Positions 7,869-13,153 of a stretch of DNA of 13,153 nucleotides are shown in pieces. Below the pieces are notes generated by a model. The model was given only the letters and a program-made list of their open reading frames with translations, searched no databases and had not been told where the DNA came from. The stretch's first letter is position 1. Every line of letters begins with the position of its first letter. A program made the position numbers and the translations under genes. This DNA comes from Treponema sp. (lineage in GTDB: Bacteria; Spirochaetota; Spirochaetia; Treponematales; Breznakiellaceae), in contig JAIRRF010000310.1 of assembly GCA_031256115.1 (NCBI GenBank), positions 1-13,153 of the forward strand. Direction: 5' to 3'.

Positions 7869-8876
7869 TTGTTAATAGACTCCTATGGCAGAACCCTGGA
7901 TTATCTTAGGGTCTCCGTAACGGATCGCTGCAATCTCCGCTGCATCTATTGTATGCCCCCCGAGGGGGTAGAGTGGAAAACCCATGAAACCATGCTTAGG
8001 TTCGAGGAAACTTTGCGGATATGTCAAATCATGGCGGAACTTGGGATACGAAAAATAAGAGTTACCGGCGGCGAACCTCTGGTACGCCGGGGGCTTTCTG
8101 CATTTATTAAAAAATTAAAGGCCCTTGAGGGAATTGAAAAAGTTACTTTGACCACTAACGGCTTTCTTTTGGGGAACTACCTTGATGAGGCTGAAACTTT
8201 GGGCTCTGACTCCTTGCCGGATGGGATTAACATTAGCCTGGATGCCATTAATCCGGAAAGTTTTAGACGAATAACCCGCCAGGACAGTATTAGTCCCGTG
8301 AATATACTCATGTTTATGGATCGCCTGCTGGAGAAAGGCATTGTAGTAAAAATCAATTGCGTGCCTGTCCATTCCTACAACGAAGAAGAGATCCTCCCCC
8401 TGGCTGCTTTGGCAAAGGATAAAAACATTGTTGTTCGTTTTATCGAACTTATGCCTTTGGGTTCCGCTGCAGAACTGAAACCAGTTCCCGGCAGCGAAGT
8501 TGTCTTGCTTTTGCGAAATGCCTACGGAACTCTTACGCCCTTTTACGGCCTTGGCGGCAGCGGGCCTGCGGTTTATTATTCCCTTCCCGGTTTTGCCGGA
8601 AAGATTGGCTTTATTAATGCCGTCAGCCACGGCTTCTGTGAAAGTTGTAACCGGCTTCGTCTTAGCTCCGAAGGATTTTTAAAACTTTGCCTCTCGGATG
8701 AACTGGGTCTGGACCTAAGGAAGCCCCTTCGTGCCGGCGCTTCTGACAGGGAACTTGCGCAGGTAATTACGGAAGCAGCGGCAAAAAAGCCCCGGTTCCA
8801 TAACTTATCCGAGGTTTATGGTACTCATCCGGCTAAAGGTCAACACCCCGACGGAATGTCCGGAATCGGGGGATAA
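7869..8876 (+). CDS. moaA: GTP 3',8-cyclase MoaA (radical SAM)
   Basis: MoaA is the radical-SAM enzyme that converts GTP to 3',8-cyclo-GTP, the step before MoaC. The 335 residues show the whole family layout: RVSVTDRCNLRCIYCMPP with the first 4Fe-4S ligands Cys21, Cys25 and Cys28; TGGEP (66-70) for SAM binding; the barrel core; and a second cluster motif GFCESCNRLRLSSEGFLKLC with Cys257, Cys260 and Cys274, which holds the GTP-binding cluster. The chain ends in Gly-Gly (MSGIGG), the C-terminal tail needed for activity in known MoaA proteins. The length is normal. The start is TTG, 3 bp after the moaC stop. The gene converges on adk with 9 bp between stops. moaB, moaD, moaE and moeA are not in the window. 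Confidence 0.97.
   Translation: MLIDSYGRTLDYLRVSVTDRCNLRCIYCMPPEGVEWKTHETMLRFEETLRICQIMAELGIRKIRVTGGEPLVRRGLSAFIKKLKALEGIEKVTLTTNGFLLGNYLDEAETLGSDSLPDGINISLDAINPESFRRITRQDSISPVNILMFMDRLLEKGIVVKINCVPVHSYNEEEILPLAALAKDKNIVVRFIELMPLGSAAELKPVPGSEVVLLLRNAYGTLTPFYGLGGSGPAVYYSLPGFAGKIGFINAVSHGFCESCNRLRLSSEGFLKLCLSDELGLDLRKPLRAGASDRELAQVITEAAAKKPRFHNLSEVYGTHPAKGQHPDGMSGIGG
8846..8871. other. GC-rich hairpin at the 3' end of moaA
   Basis: The last moaA codons can form a stem of CCCCGA/TCGGGG plus CGGA/TCCG, with a 3-base bulge and an ATG loop, just before the stop and the convergent adk stop. No T-run follows on either strand, so it is not a classical terminator. It may slow or protect the 3' ends of the convergent transcripts, or simply reflect coding sequence. 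Confidence 0.3.
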
Positions 8877-8885
8877 TATACAGTC

Positions 8886-9515
8886 CTATACTTCCAGACA
8901 CTTTTTAAAATTATCCACCACTGTTTCTACTGCAGGTTTGGCGTCCACATCCTCTAAAATGCCTTTTTTCCGGTAATAGTCAATAAGTGGAGCGGTTTGT
9001 TCCCGGTATACTTCCAGGCGTTTTTTAATCGCCTCTTCCCGGTCATCATCACGGGTATAGAGTTCTCCGCCGCAGTGGTCGCAGATGCCTTCCTTTTTAG
9101 GCTTACCGAAGAGGATATGAAAATTCGTCCCGCAGGCCCGGCAGGTACGGCGGCCTCCCAGGCGTTCTACCACGCTTGTATCGGGGATATCGAAATTCAC
9201 TACCCTGTCTACAACGGAAAAACCTGCCAAAGCTTCCGCCTGGGCTATGGTCCGGGGAAAACCATCCAAGATATAGCCCTGTTGGGTATCTTCTTCGGCA
9301 AGCCGTTCCTTTACCAAGCCGATGGTTGTCTCGTCATCTACCAGTCTGCCCGAATCCAGAATTTCTTTTACCTTAATGCCCAAAGGCGATTGGGCGGCAA
9401 TGGCGGCACGGAAAATATTCCCCGTACTGATGTGGGGAACCTTCATCATCTCTACTGCCTTGGCGGCCAGGGTGCCTTTCCCGGCTCCGGGGGGTCCTAA
9501 AAAAATCAATTTCAT
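8886..9515 (-). CDS. adk: Adenylate kinase, zinc-type LID
   Basis: Adenylate kinase interconverts ATP + AMP and 2 ADP. The 209 residues contain the P-loop GPPGAGKGT (7-15), the AMP-binding STGNIFR (30-36), LDGFPRT (83-89), and a long LID domain with RLGGRRTC. The LID carries Cys125, Cys128, Cys145 and Cys148 (CxxC, 16 residues, CxxC), the structural zinc site found in many Gram-positive and some other adenylate kinases; E. coli lacks it. The frame is open for 56 more codons upstream, but that extension lacks family resemblance. ATG 9515 begins the canonical MKLIFLGPPG and has a strong AAGGAG ahead. adk stands alone here, divergent from a small secreted-protein gene and away from the ribosomal-protein/secY setting common in other phyla. 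Confidence 0.97.
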   Translation of the reverse strand: MKLIFLGPPGAGKGTLAAKAVEMMKVPHISTGNIFRAAIAAQSPLGIKVKEILDSGRLVDDETTIGLVKERLAEEDTQQGYILDGFPRTIAQAEALAGFSVVDRVVNFDIPDTSVVERLGGRRTCRACGTNFHILFGKPKKEGICDHCGGELYTRDDDREEAIKKRLEVYREQTAPLIDYYRKKGILEDVDAKPAVETVVDNFKKCLEV

Positions 9516-9522
9516 ATTCTTT

Positions 9523-9528
9523 CTCCTT
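9523..9528 (-). promoter_or_regulatory. Ribosome-binding site fixing the adk start
   Basis: AAGGAG on the minus strand lies seven bases before ATG 9515. It decides for this start over the 56-codon upstream extension of the frame. Confidence 0.8.
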
Positions 9529-9546
9529 ACTATGTAACCGAAATAC

Positions 9547-9575
9547 TTTTCATATATTATAGAATAGAGTATTAT
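9547..9575 (+). promoter_or_regulatory. Candidate promoter for the small secreted protein
   Basis: TTTTCA (9547-9552) and TATTAT (9570-9575) are 17 bases apart in the very A/T-rich gap between adk and the secreted-protein gene. AGGAGA (9585-9590) then precedes the ATG at 9595. The many overlapping TATAAT-like strings here make the exact box uncertain, and the same gap must also hold the adk promoter. Confidence 0.35.
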
Positions 9576-9594
9576 ATTTATTATAGGAGATATT

Positions 9595-9948
9595 ATGAAA
9601 AAAATACTGCTGGCGGGCATTTTTTTGGTCCTTGGAACTCTTGCCCTTTCAGCCCAAAACCTGCCGACTATCCGAATTGTCAATAATACGGGATATCCTA
9701 TATATGGATTATTTGTAAGCCCCGCAAGTTCCGACGTCTGGGGAGAAGAGCTTCTGGGGGAGGAAATCCTTGAAGATGGTCAAACCATTACCTACCGGCT
9801 TCCTCAGCCTTTAAATCAAGAAAATAAATACGATATTATGTTGGTAGACGAAGATGAGGACTGTTATAAAAAATGGAATTTAACCTTAACAAACAATGCC
9901 CGGATAGTATTTACTATGGATGATTTGGATGCGATCGAGGACGATTAA
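9595..9948 (+). CDS. Small secreted protein of a widespread beta-strand family, function unknown
   Basis: The protein has 117 residues. The first 20 form a clear signal peptide (MKKILLAGIFLVLGTLALSA, cleavage before QN), and there is no lipobox Cys, so it should be soluble in the periplasm or exported. The mature part is short and acidic: IRIVNNTGYPIYGLFVSPASS, then WGEELLGEEILEDGQTI, then YDIMLVDEDED, then a final strand before DLDAIEDD. This order (asparagine-rich first strand, VSP.SSD.WG, 'LG..L..G', 'YDI.LVDEDGD') is one I recall from small exported proteins of several phyla, often in families of paralogues in treponemes, with no known function. A good ribosome-binding site and its own promoter region support a real gene. 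It converges on the Sir2 gene with 24 bp between them. Confidence 0.82.
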   Translation: MKKILLAGIFLVLGTLALSAQNLPTIRIVNNTGYPIYGLFVSPASSDVWGEELLGEEILEDGQTITYRLPQPLNQENKYDIMLVDEDEDCYKKWNLTLTNNARIVFTMDDLDAIEDD

Positions 9949-9972
9949 TATAAGCTAATAATAGTATCAAAT

Positions 9973-10797
9973 TCAATTAAGCATAGCTTCCAGTTCTGTA
10001 AAGGTTTCCTCAAGTTCCTGAAAACGGAAGGACGCATTTTCGTCCAGAACGGTATTTTGCCTGTTTATTATAACAATTCGCCCGCCCCGGCGCAAAACGG
10101 TCCGTGGAAGTTCTGCCGCGGGGCTTACGGTTAGGCTGGTTCCCAATACCAGCATTAAATCCGCTGACTGGGCTTCCTCCTCAGCTTTCCGGCGGTTTTC
10201 CAGGGGGAGCATTTCGCCGTAAAAAGTAATGCCCGGTTTTAACACTCTATTGCAATGGGGACACCGGGGCATATTTCCCGCTCCGACAAGGTTGGCGGCC
10301 TCCTCATAGCCAAGACGGATCCCCGGACAACGAAGGCAATAATGGATCGCCGGTGATCCGTGGATTTCAATTACCCGTCGGCTTCCCGCTTTTTGATGGA
10401 GCATGTCTATATTTTGAGTTAGCACTGCTTTTAGGAGCCCTTGTTTTTCCATTTCCGCCAAAACCCGGTGAACAATAGAAGGTAATGCCGCTCCGATTTT
10501 TTGGTATATCAAGGATCCGGCGGCCTGGTAAAAAAAGACAGGATTCTCCTCAAAGCGGACCGGATCAAACACTTTCTCCGGTAAAAGCAGACCCTGATCT
10601 ATATTTTCCGGTATCAGTTCTTCCAGTCCTGCCAGATATAGGTCCAGCACTTCAGGTGAAAACCGGCGCAGCAGTTCATCGGGATAAGCACCGCGGAAAT
10701 CGGGAATCCCCGACAGGGTACTTACCCCTGCGCCGGTAAAGGCAATGCAGTACCGGGCGGAACGGATAAGTTCAAAAAGTTTTTTAATTGAACACAT
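9973..10797 (-). CDS. NAD-dependent protein deacylase, Sir2/CobB family
   Basis: Sirtuins remove acetyl or other acyl groups from lysine side chains, consuming NAD+ and releasing nicotinamide and O-acyl-ADP-ribose. All class features are seen in the 274 residues: FTGAGVSTLSGIPDFRG (20-36) for NAD+ binding, TQNIDMLH (127-134), catalytic His146 in EIHGS, a zinc site Cys154/Cys157 with Cys179/Cys182, and LGTSLTVSPAAELP (about 218-231). I do not see the Tyr/Arg pair diagnostic of desuccinylases, so substrate preference is open. A longer than usual insertion follows GIPDFRG (about 37-90). A known bacterial role is activation of acetyl-CoA synthetase and control of central metabolism. It is divergent from ttdAB across a 25-bp gap, and its own ribosome-binding site is weak. 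Confidence 0.93.
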   Translation of the reverse strand: MCSIKKLFELIRSARYCIAFTGAGVSTLSGIPDFRGAYPDELLRRFSPEVLDLYLAGLEELIPENIDQGLLLPEKVFDPVRFEENPVFFYQAAGSLIYQKIGAALPSIVHRVLAEMEKQGLLKAVLTQNIDMLHQKAGSRRVIEIHGSPAIHYCLRCPGIRLGYEEAANLVGAGNMPRCPHCNRVLKPGITFYGEMLPLENRRKAEEEAQSADLMLVLGTSLTVSPAAELPRTVLRRGGRIVIINRQNTVLDENASFRFQELEETFTELEAMLN

Positions 10798-10815
10798 TCT
10801 ATGCTACAGTATAAC
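10788..10815 (+). promoter_or_regulatory. Candidate promoter for ttdAB; overlaps a minus-strand -10 for the Sir2 gene
   Basis: TTGAAC (10788-10793) and TATAAC (10810-10815) are 16 bases apart. Transcription would begin near 10822, at or next to the ttdA ATG (10823), which has no ribosome-binding site. On the other strand TATACT (10808-10813) lies 10 bases before the Sir2-gene ATG, with no good -35. The two -10 boxes overlap within CAGTATAACTG. Confidence 0.45.
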
Positions 10816-10822
10816 TGATGTT

Positions 10823-11740
10823 ATGGCAGAAACCACAATAGAACGTCTTATTACCCTGCTGGTTCGTATTCTCGACTTAACTGCCAAACGTTTAAGCGAT
10901 GATGTGTTAGTCCGGCTTAAAGAATTGCAGGCTATAGAAAGCACCGGTTTTAAGGATTGGGAAGATAATCCAGGTAGTCAAATTTACAAGGCCATGTTTA
11001 CAAATCTGGAAATGGCAGAAAAGCTGGGCAGACCTTGCTGTCAGGATACAGGAATAATCCAGTTTTTTATCCAGGCAGGAACGGCCTTTCCCTGGTTGGC
11101 GGAATTGGAAAACTGCCTTCGGGAAGCGGTGCTTAGGGCTGATGTTTCCGTTCCCCTGCGTCCCAATGTGGTGGAATGTTTTGAAGAAAAGAATACCGGT
11201 AACAATACGGGAACCCGGATTCCCTGGATTGATTGGGAACTTGTTCCCGGTTCGGATAAAATCCGCCTTTCTGTTTACCTGGCCGGCGGGGGTTGCAGCC
11301 TGCCTGGTTTTGCCCAGGTTTTTATGCCTTTGCATGGGTATGAAGAAGCCTATAAGGCAATATTTGACAAAATTGTCAATTTTTGTGTCAATGCCTGCCC
11401 TCCTCTTCTGGTAGGAATAGGTTTTGCCGGCCAGGCCGATGCGGCGGCAAAACTTTCCAAAAAAGCCCTGCTCCGCCCTATTGGAACCCGGAATAGCAAT
11501 CCCAAGGCTGCATTACTGGAAGAACAGCTTCTGGCGGCCTTGAACAGAATCGGCATGGGACCCGGAGGCTTTTTGGGAAATAGCTCGGTCATGGCAGTAC
11601 ATATTGAACAGGCAGGCCGCCATACCGCAGCACTCGCCGCCGCCCTTTCCACCGGATGCTGGGCTCACCGGTGTTCCCTGACAGAAATTAACCCCGATTT
11701 AAGCTGCGAAGTCCTTTCCCATAAGCAGGGCCTATTATGA
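10823..11740 (+). CDS. ttdA: Fe-S hydro-lyase alpha subunit, L(+)-tartrate dehydratase / class I fumarase family (TtdA-like)
   Basis: This 305-residue alpha subunit carries the 4Fe-4S cluster of an oxygen-sensitive hydro-lyase that removes water from a 2-hydroxy-diacid. Candidate cluster cysteines are Cys73 (PCCQDTG), Cys192 (NACPPLLVG) and Cys279 (STGCWAHR). NTGNNTG (124-130), AGGGCSLPG (154-162), LRPIGTRNSNPKAA and GNSSVMAVHIE (252-262) resemble E. coli TtdA as I recall it, rather than FumA-type enzymes, which have GGGSEN and GGKTTA at the matching places. That favours L(+)-tartrate to oxaloacetate, but such pairs are also annotated and may serve as fumarases, so the substrate is unsettled. 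ATG 10823 is chosen because the 26-codon upstream extension overlaps the divergent Sir2 gene. It overlaps ttdB by ATGA. Confidence 0.85.
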   Translation: MAETTIERLITLLVRILDLTAKRLSDDVLVRLKELQAIESTGFKDWEDNPGSQIYKAMFTNLEMAEKLGRPCCQDTGIIQFFIQAGTAFPWLAELENCLREAVLRADVSVPLRPNVVECFEEKNTGNNTGTRIPWIDWELVPGSDKIRLSVYLAGGGCSLPGFAQVFMPLHGYEEAYKAIFDKIVNFCVNACPPLLVGIGFAGQADAAAKLSKKALLRPIGTRNSNPKAALLEEQLLAALNRIGMGPGGFLGNSSVMAVHIEQAGRHTAALAAALSTGCWAHRCSLTEINPDLSCEVLSHKQGLL

Positions 11741-12339
11741 TCGAAAAACACTTTTCCACACCTCTAAAAGCTGCGGATTTATTGGAACTTCGTATTGGAG
11801 ACCTAGTATACCTGACCGGTACACTGGTAACCGGCAGAGATGAGGTCTATAGACGGGTAATTTCGTTAGGTTGTGCTTCACCGGTGGATCTGAGGAATCT
11901 GGGGGTTTTCCACGCAGGGCCTATAGTGCGTAAATTGCCGAATCCGGAAAACGGCTGGGAAATGGTTTCCATAGGCCCCACAACCAGCATGAGGATGGAA
12001 AGCTGCCAGGAGGAATTCCTGGAAGAAACCGGGGCCAGGCTTATCGTGGGCAAAGGAGGGATGGGTTCCAAAACCGCCAAAGCCTGCCGTCGGTTGGGGG
12101 CGGTACACACGGTTTTTCCCGGCGGCTGTGCTGTACTGGCTGCAACACTGGTAGAAAGAGTAGCGGCTGTTTACTGGCTTGATTTGGGCATGGGCGAAGC
12201 AATGTGGGTCTTGAAAGTAAAAAATTTTGGCCCCCTGATCGTTTCTATTGACACAGAGGGAAATAACCTTTTCGGGAAAAATATACAGCTTTTTATAGAG
12301 AAGAAAGAAGCGGCTTTAAAGACATTATGCCCAACTTAA
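11737..12339 (+). CDS. ttdB: Fe-S hydro-lyase beta subunit, L(+)-tartrate dehydratase / class I fumarase family (TtdB-like)
   Basis: The 200-residue beta subunit completes the hydro-lyase with TtdA. Visible motifs are LTGTLVTGRD (26-35), FHAGPIVRK (58-66), GPTTSMRMES (80-89), GKGGMG (105-110), PGGCAVLAAT (128-137) and FGPLIVSIDTEGNN (164-177). These bind the substrate carboxylates and close the active site over the alpha-subunit cluster. FHAGPIVRK and GNN are as in E. coli TtdB as I recall it. One oddity is that the GRDxxH motif common in the family reads GRD-EV-Tyr38 here, so the usual His is missing. Translation should be coupled to ttdA through the 4-bp overlap. No tartrate transporter or ttdR-like regulator adjoins it. 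A fumarase role in a treponemal metabolic network is an equal alternative. Confidence 0.87.
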   Translation: MIEKHFSTPLKAADLLELRIGDLVYLTGTLVTGRDEVYRRVISLGCASPVDLRNLGVFHAGPIVRKLPNPENGWEMVSIGPTTSMRMESCQEEFLEETGARLIVGKGGMGSKTAKACRRLGAVHTVFPGGCAVLAATLVERVAAVYWLDLGMGEAMWVLKVKNFGPLIVSIDTEGNNLFGKNIQLFIEKKEAALKTLCPT

Positions 12340-12403
12340 CATTACCCAACAAATGATGTAAAAGAGACTTGACGTAAATGAAATTGTATATAAACATTAT
12401 ACT

Positions 12404-13153
12404 ATGAGCGATTATCTTGACCCCAATAATGAAGAATTATTAAAAGATTTTTTTGCCGAAGCCCAAATGCAGGTTGATACCCTGGAACAGAATGTACTGG
12501 TTCTTGAAAACGAAGGAATTAACAAGGATGCGGTAGATGAAATCTTTAGGGCTGCCCATACCCTGAAGGGCGGGTCGGCCACAGTCGAGATGATGGAACT
12601 GTCCAAGTTTACCCACATTGTAGAAGATGTATTTGATGCCATCCGGTCGGATCAGGTCGGAGTAAACGAGGATGTGGTTGATATTCTTTTGGCCGCCATT
12701 GACATAATCAAGGTAATGCTTGAACAGCGGATGAACGGCTCCGTTTATGAAGATGATACTTCCGAAATCGCCGGACGCCTGAAGGCATTGCTCCCCGGAA
12801 AAGGGGGCGAGAAAGCTGCTCCCAAGCCCGCAGCTCCGGCGCCTGCAGCACCAAAGCCTGCTCCTCCCCCACCGTCCCCTGCTGCTTCGGCAGGAAGCAG
12901 CCTTTCAGCGGCAGACATCCAGGAATTAATGGAATCAGTTGACGGCGGAATGCCGGTTTACCAGGTTTCTGTCAAATTTGATGAAAACAGCCTTATGAAT
13001 ACCGTAGGCGGCATTCAATGTTATGCAGCGCTCAAAAGCTCAGGAACTATCCTTAGGACAGTGCCGGAATTTGAACAATTGTATGAGGATGCTTTTTTCC
13101 CCACAGTGGAATACTATATTGCTACCAATCACACTCCCGAAGATTTACAAAGG
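12404..13153 (+). CDS. cheA: Chemotaxis histidine kinase CheA, N-terminal 250 residues (3' end outside window)
   Basis: The frame runs from ATG 12404 to the right edge. Residues 1-110 form the Hpt (P1) domain, with phospho-accepting His52 in RAAHTLKGGSA. Residues about 130-168 are a Pro/Ala/Lys-rich flexible linker. About 170-250 form a P2-like CheY/CheB-docking domain with YQVSVKFDEN. The dimerisation, ATPase and CheW-binding domains lie outside. CheA autophosphorylates at His52 and passes the phosphate to CheY. There is no ribosome-binding site before the ATG. The 64-bp gap after ttdB has TTGACG (12369-12374) and several TATA strings (12387-12403), so it should have its own promoter close to the start, but the spacing fits no single consensus pair well. 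cheX and cheY on the left are about 10.5 kb away and on the other strand. Confidence 0.95.
   Translation, partial: MSDYLDPNNEELLKDFFAEAQMQVDTLEQNVLVLENEGINKDAVDEIFRAAHTLKGGSATVEMMELSKFTHIVEDVFDAIRSDQVGVNEDVVDILLAAIDIIKVMLEQRMNGSVYEDDTSEIAGRLKALLPGKGGEKAAPKPAAPAPAAPKPAPPPPSPAASAGSSLSAADIQELMESVDGGMPVYQVSVKFDENSLMNTVGGIQCYAALKSSGTILRTVPEFEQLYEDAFFPTVEYYIATNHTPEDLQR

Noticed and set aside
9516..9683. N-terminal extension of adenylate kinase by 56 residues
   Set aside because: It overlaps the divergent secreted-protein gene, is unlike any adenylate kinase, and a strong AAGGAG serves the internal ATG at 9515.
10745..10822. 26-codon extension of TtdA
   Set aside because: It would run through the start of the Sir2 gene. 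The protein from ATG 10823 already has the family's normal N-terminus.
1..13153. CRISPR arrays, insertion sequences, tRNA or rRNA genes, phage genes
   Set aside because: I found no direct-repeat arrays, transposase-like frames, tRNA-like or rRNA sequence. Every interval is filled by recognisable or well-supported protein genes.

Overview
The window reads as chromosomal DNA of a spirochaete, most likely a Treponema of roughly 50% GC. The evidence is a CheX-type CheY-P phosphatase, a CheA whose N-terminus looks treponemal, relaxed spirochaetal lipoboxes, and the small secreted proteins. A molybdopterin pathway together with near-50% GC would fit the termite-gut treponemes, of which the acetogen T. 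primitia is the best guess. That species assignment is inference from memory and was not searched. The coding is dense: no gap between genes exceeds about 80 bp, and I see no mobile element, CRISPR array, tRNA or rRNA.

Layout. Positions 1-1913 (minus strand) hold a three-gene signalling operon: cheY, then cheX, then a six-transmembrane PAS sensor protein that runs off the left edge. Its start overlaps the cheX stop by 4 bp. Positions 1964-3310 (plus) encode a large secreted protein with a divergent NlpC/P60-like Cys/His pair. It converges, with 4 bp between stop codons, on a lipoprotein (3315-4271, minus) made of an Ig-like segment and a lamin-tail-like domain. gyrA (4351-6846, minus) lies upstream of the lipoprotein gene, with a weak A/T hairpin and T-run between them. 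gyrA is divergent from a molybdenum-cofactor block on the plus strand: a MOSC protein, moaC and moaA, the last two probably starting at TTG codons. adk (8886-9515, minus) converges on moaA and is divergent from a small secreted protein (9595-9948, plus). A Sir2-family deacylase gene (9973-10797, minus) is divergent from ttdA-ttdB (10823-12339, plus), the two subunits of an Fe-S hydro-lyase of the L(+)-tartrate dehydratase/class I fumarase family. The 5' part of cheA (12404-13153, plus) closes the window.

How the genes fit together. Two chemotaxis/two-component loci flank housekeeping genes: cheA on the right, and a separate cheY-cheX-sensor operon on the left. The MOSC-moaC-moaA block makes cyclic pyranopterin monophosphate, the first intermediate of Moco/Wco, so the cell should hold Mo- or W-dependent enzymes elsewhere. 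The observations most worth a second look are the cheY-cheX-sensor operon, the NlpC/P60-like protein with its very wide Cys-His spacing, a Phe at the quinolone-determining Ser83 position of GyrA, and compact divergent promoters that appear to give leaderless or near-leaderless transcripts (sir2/ttdA).
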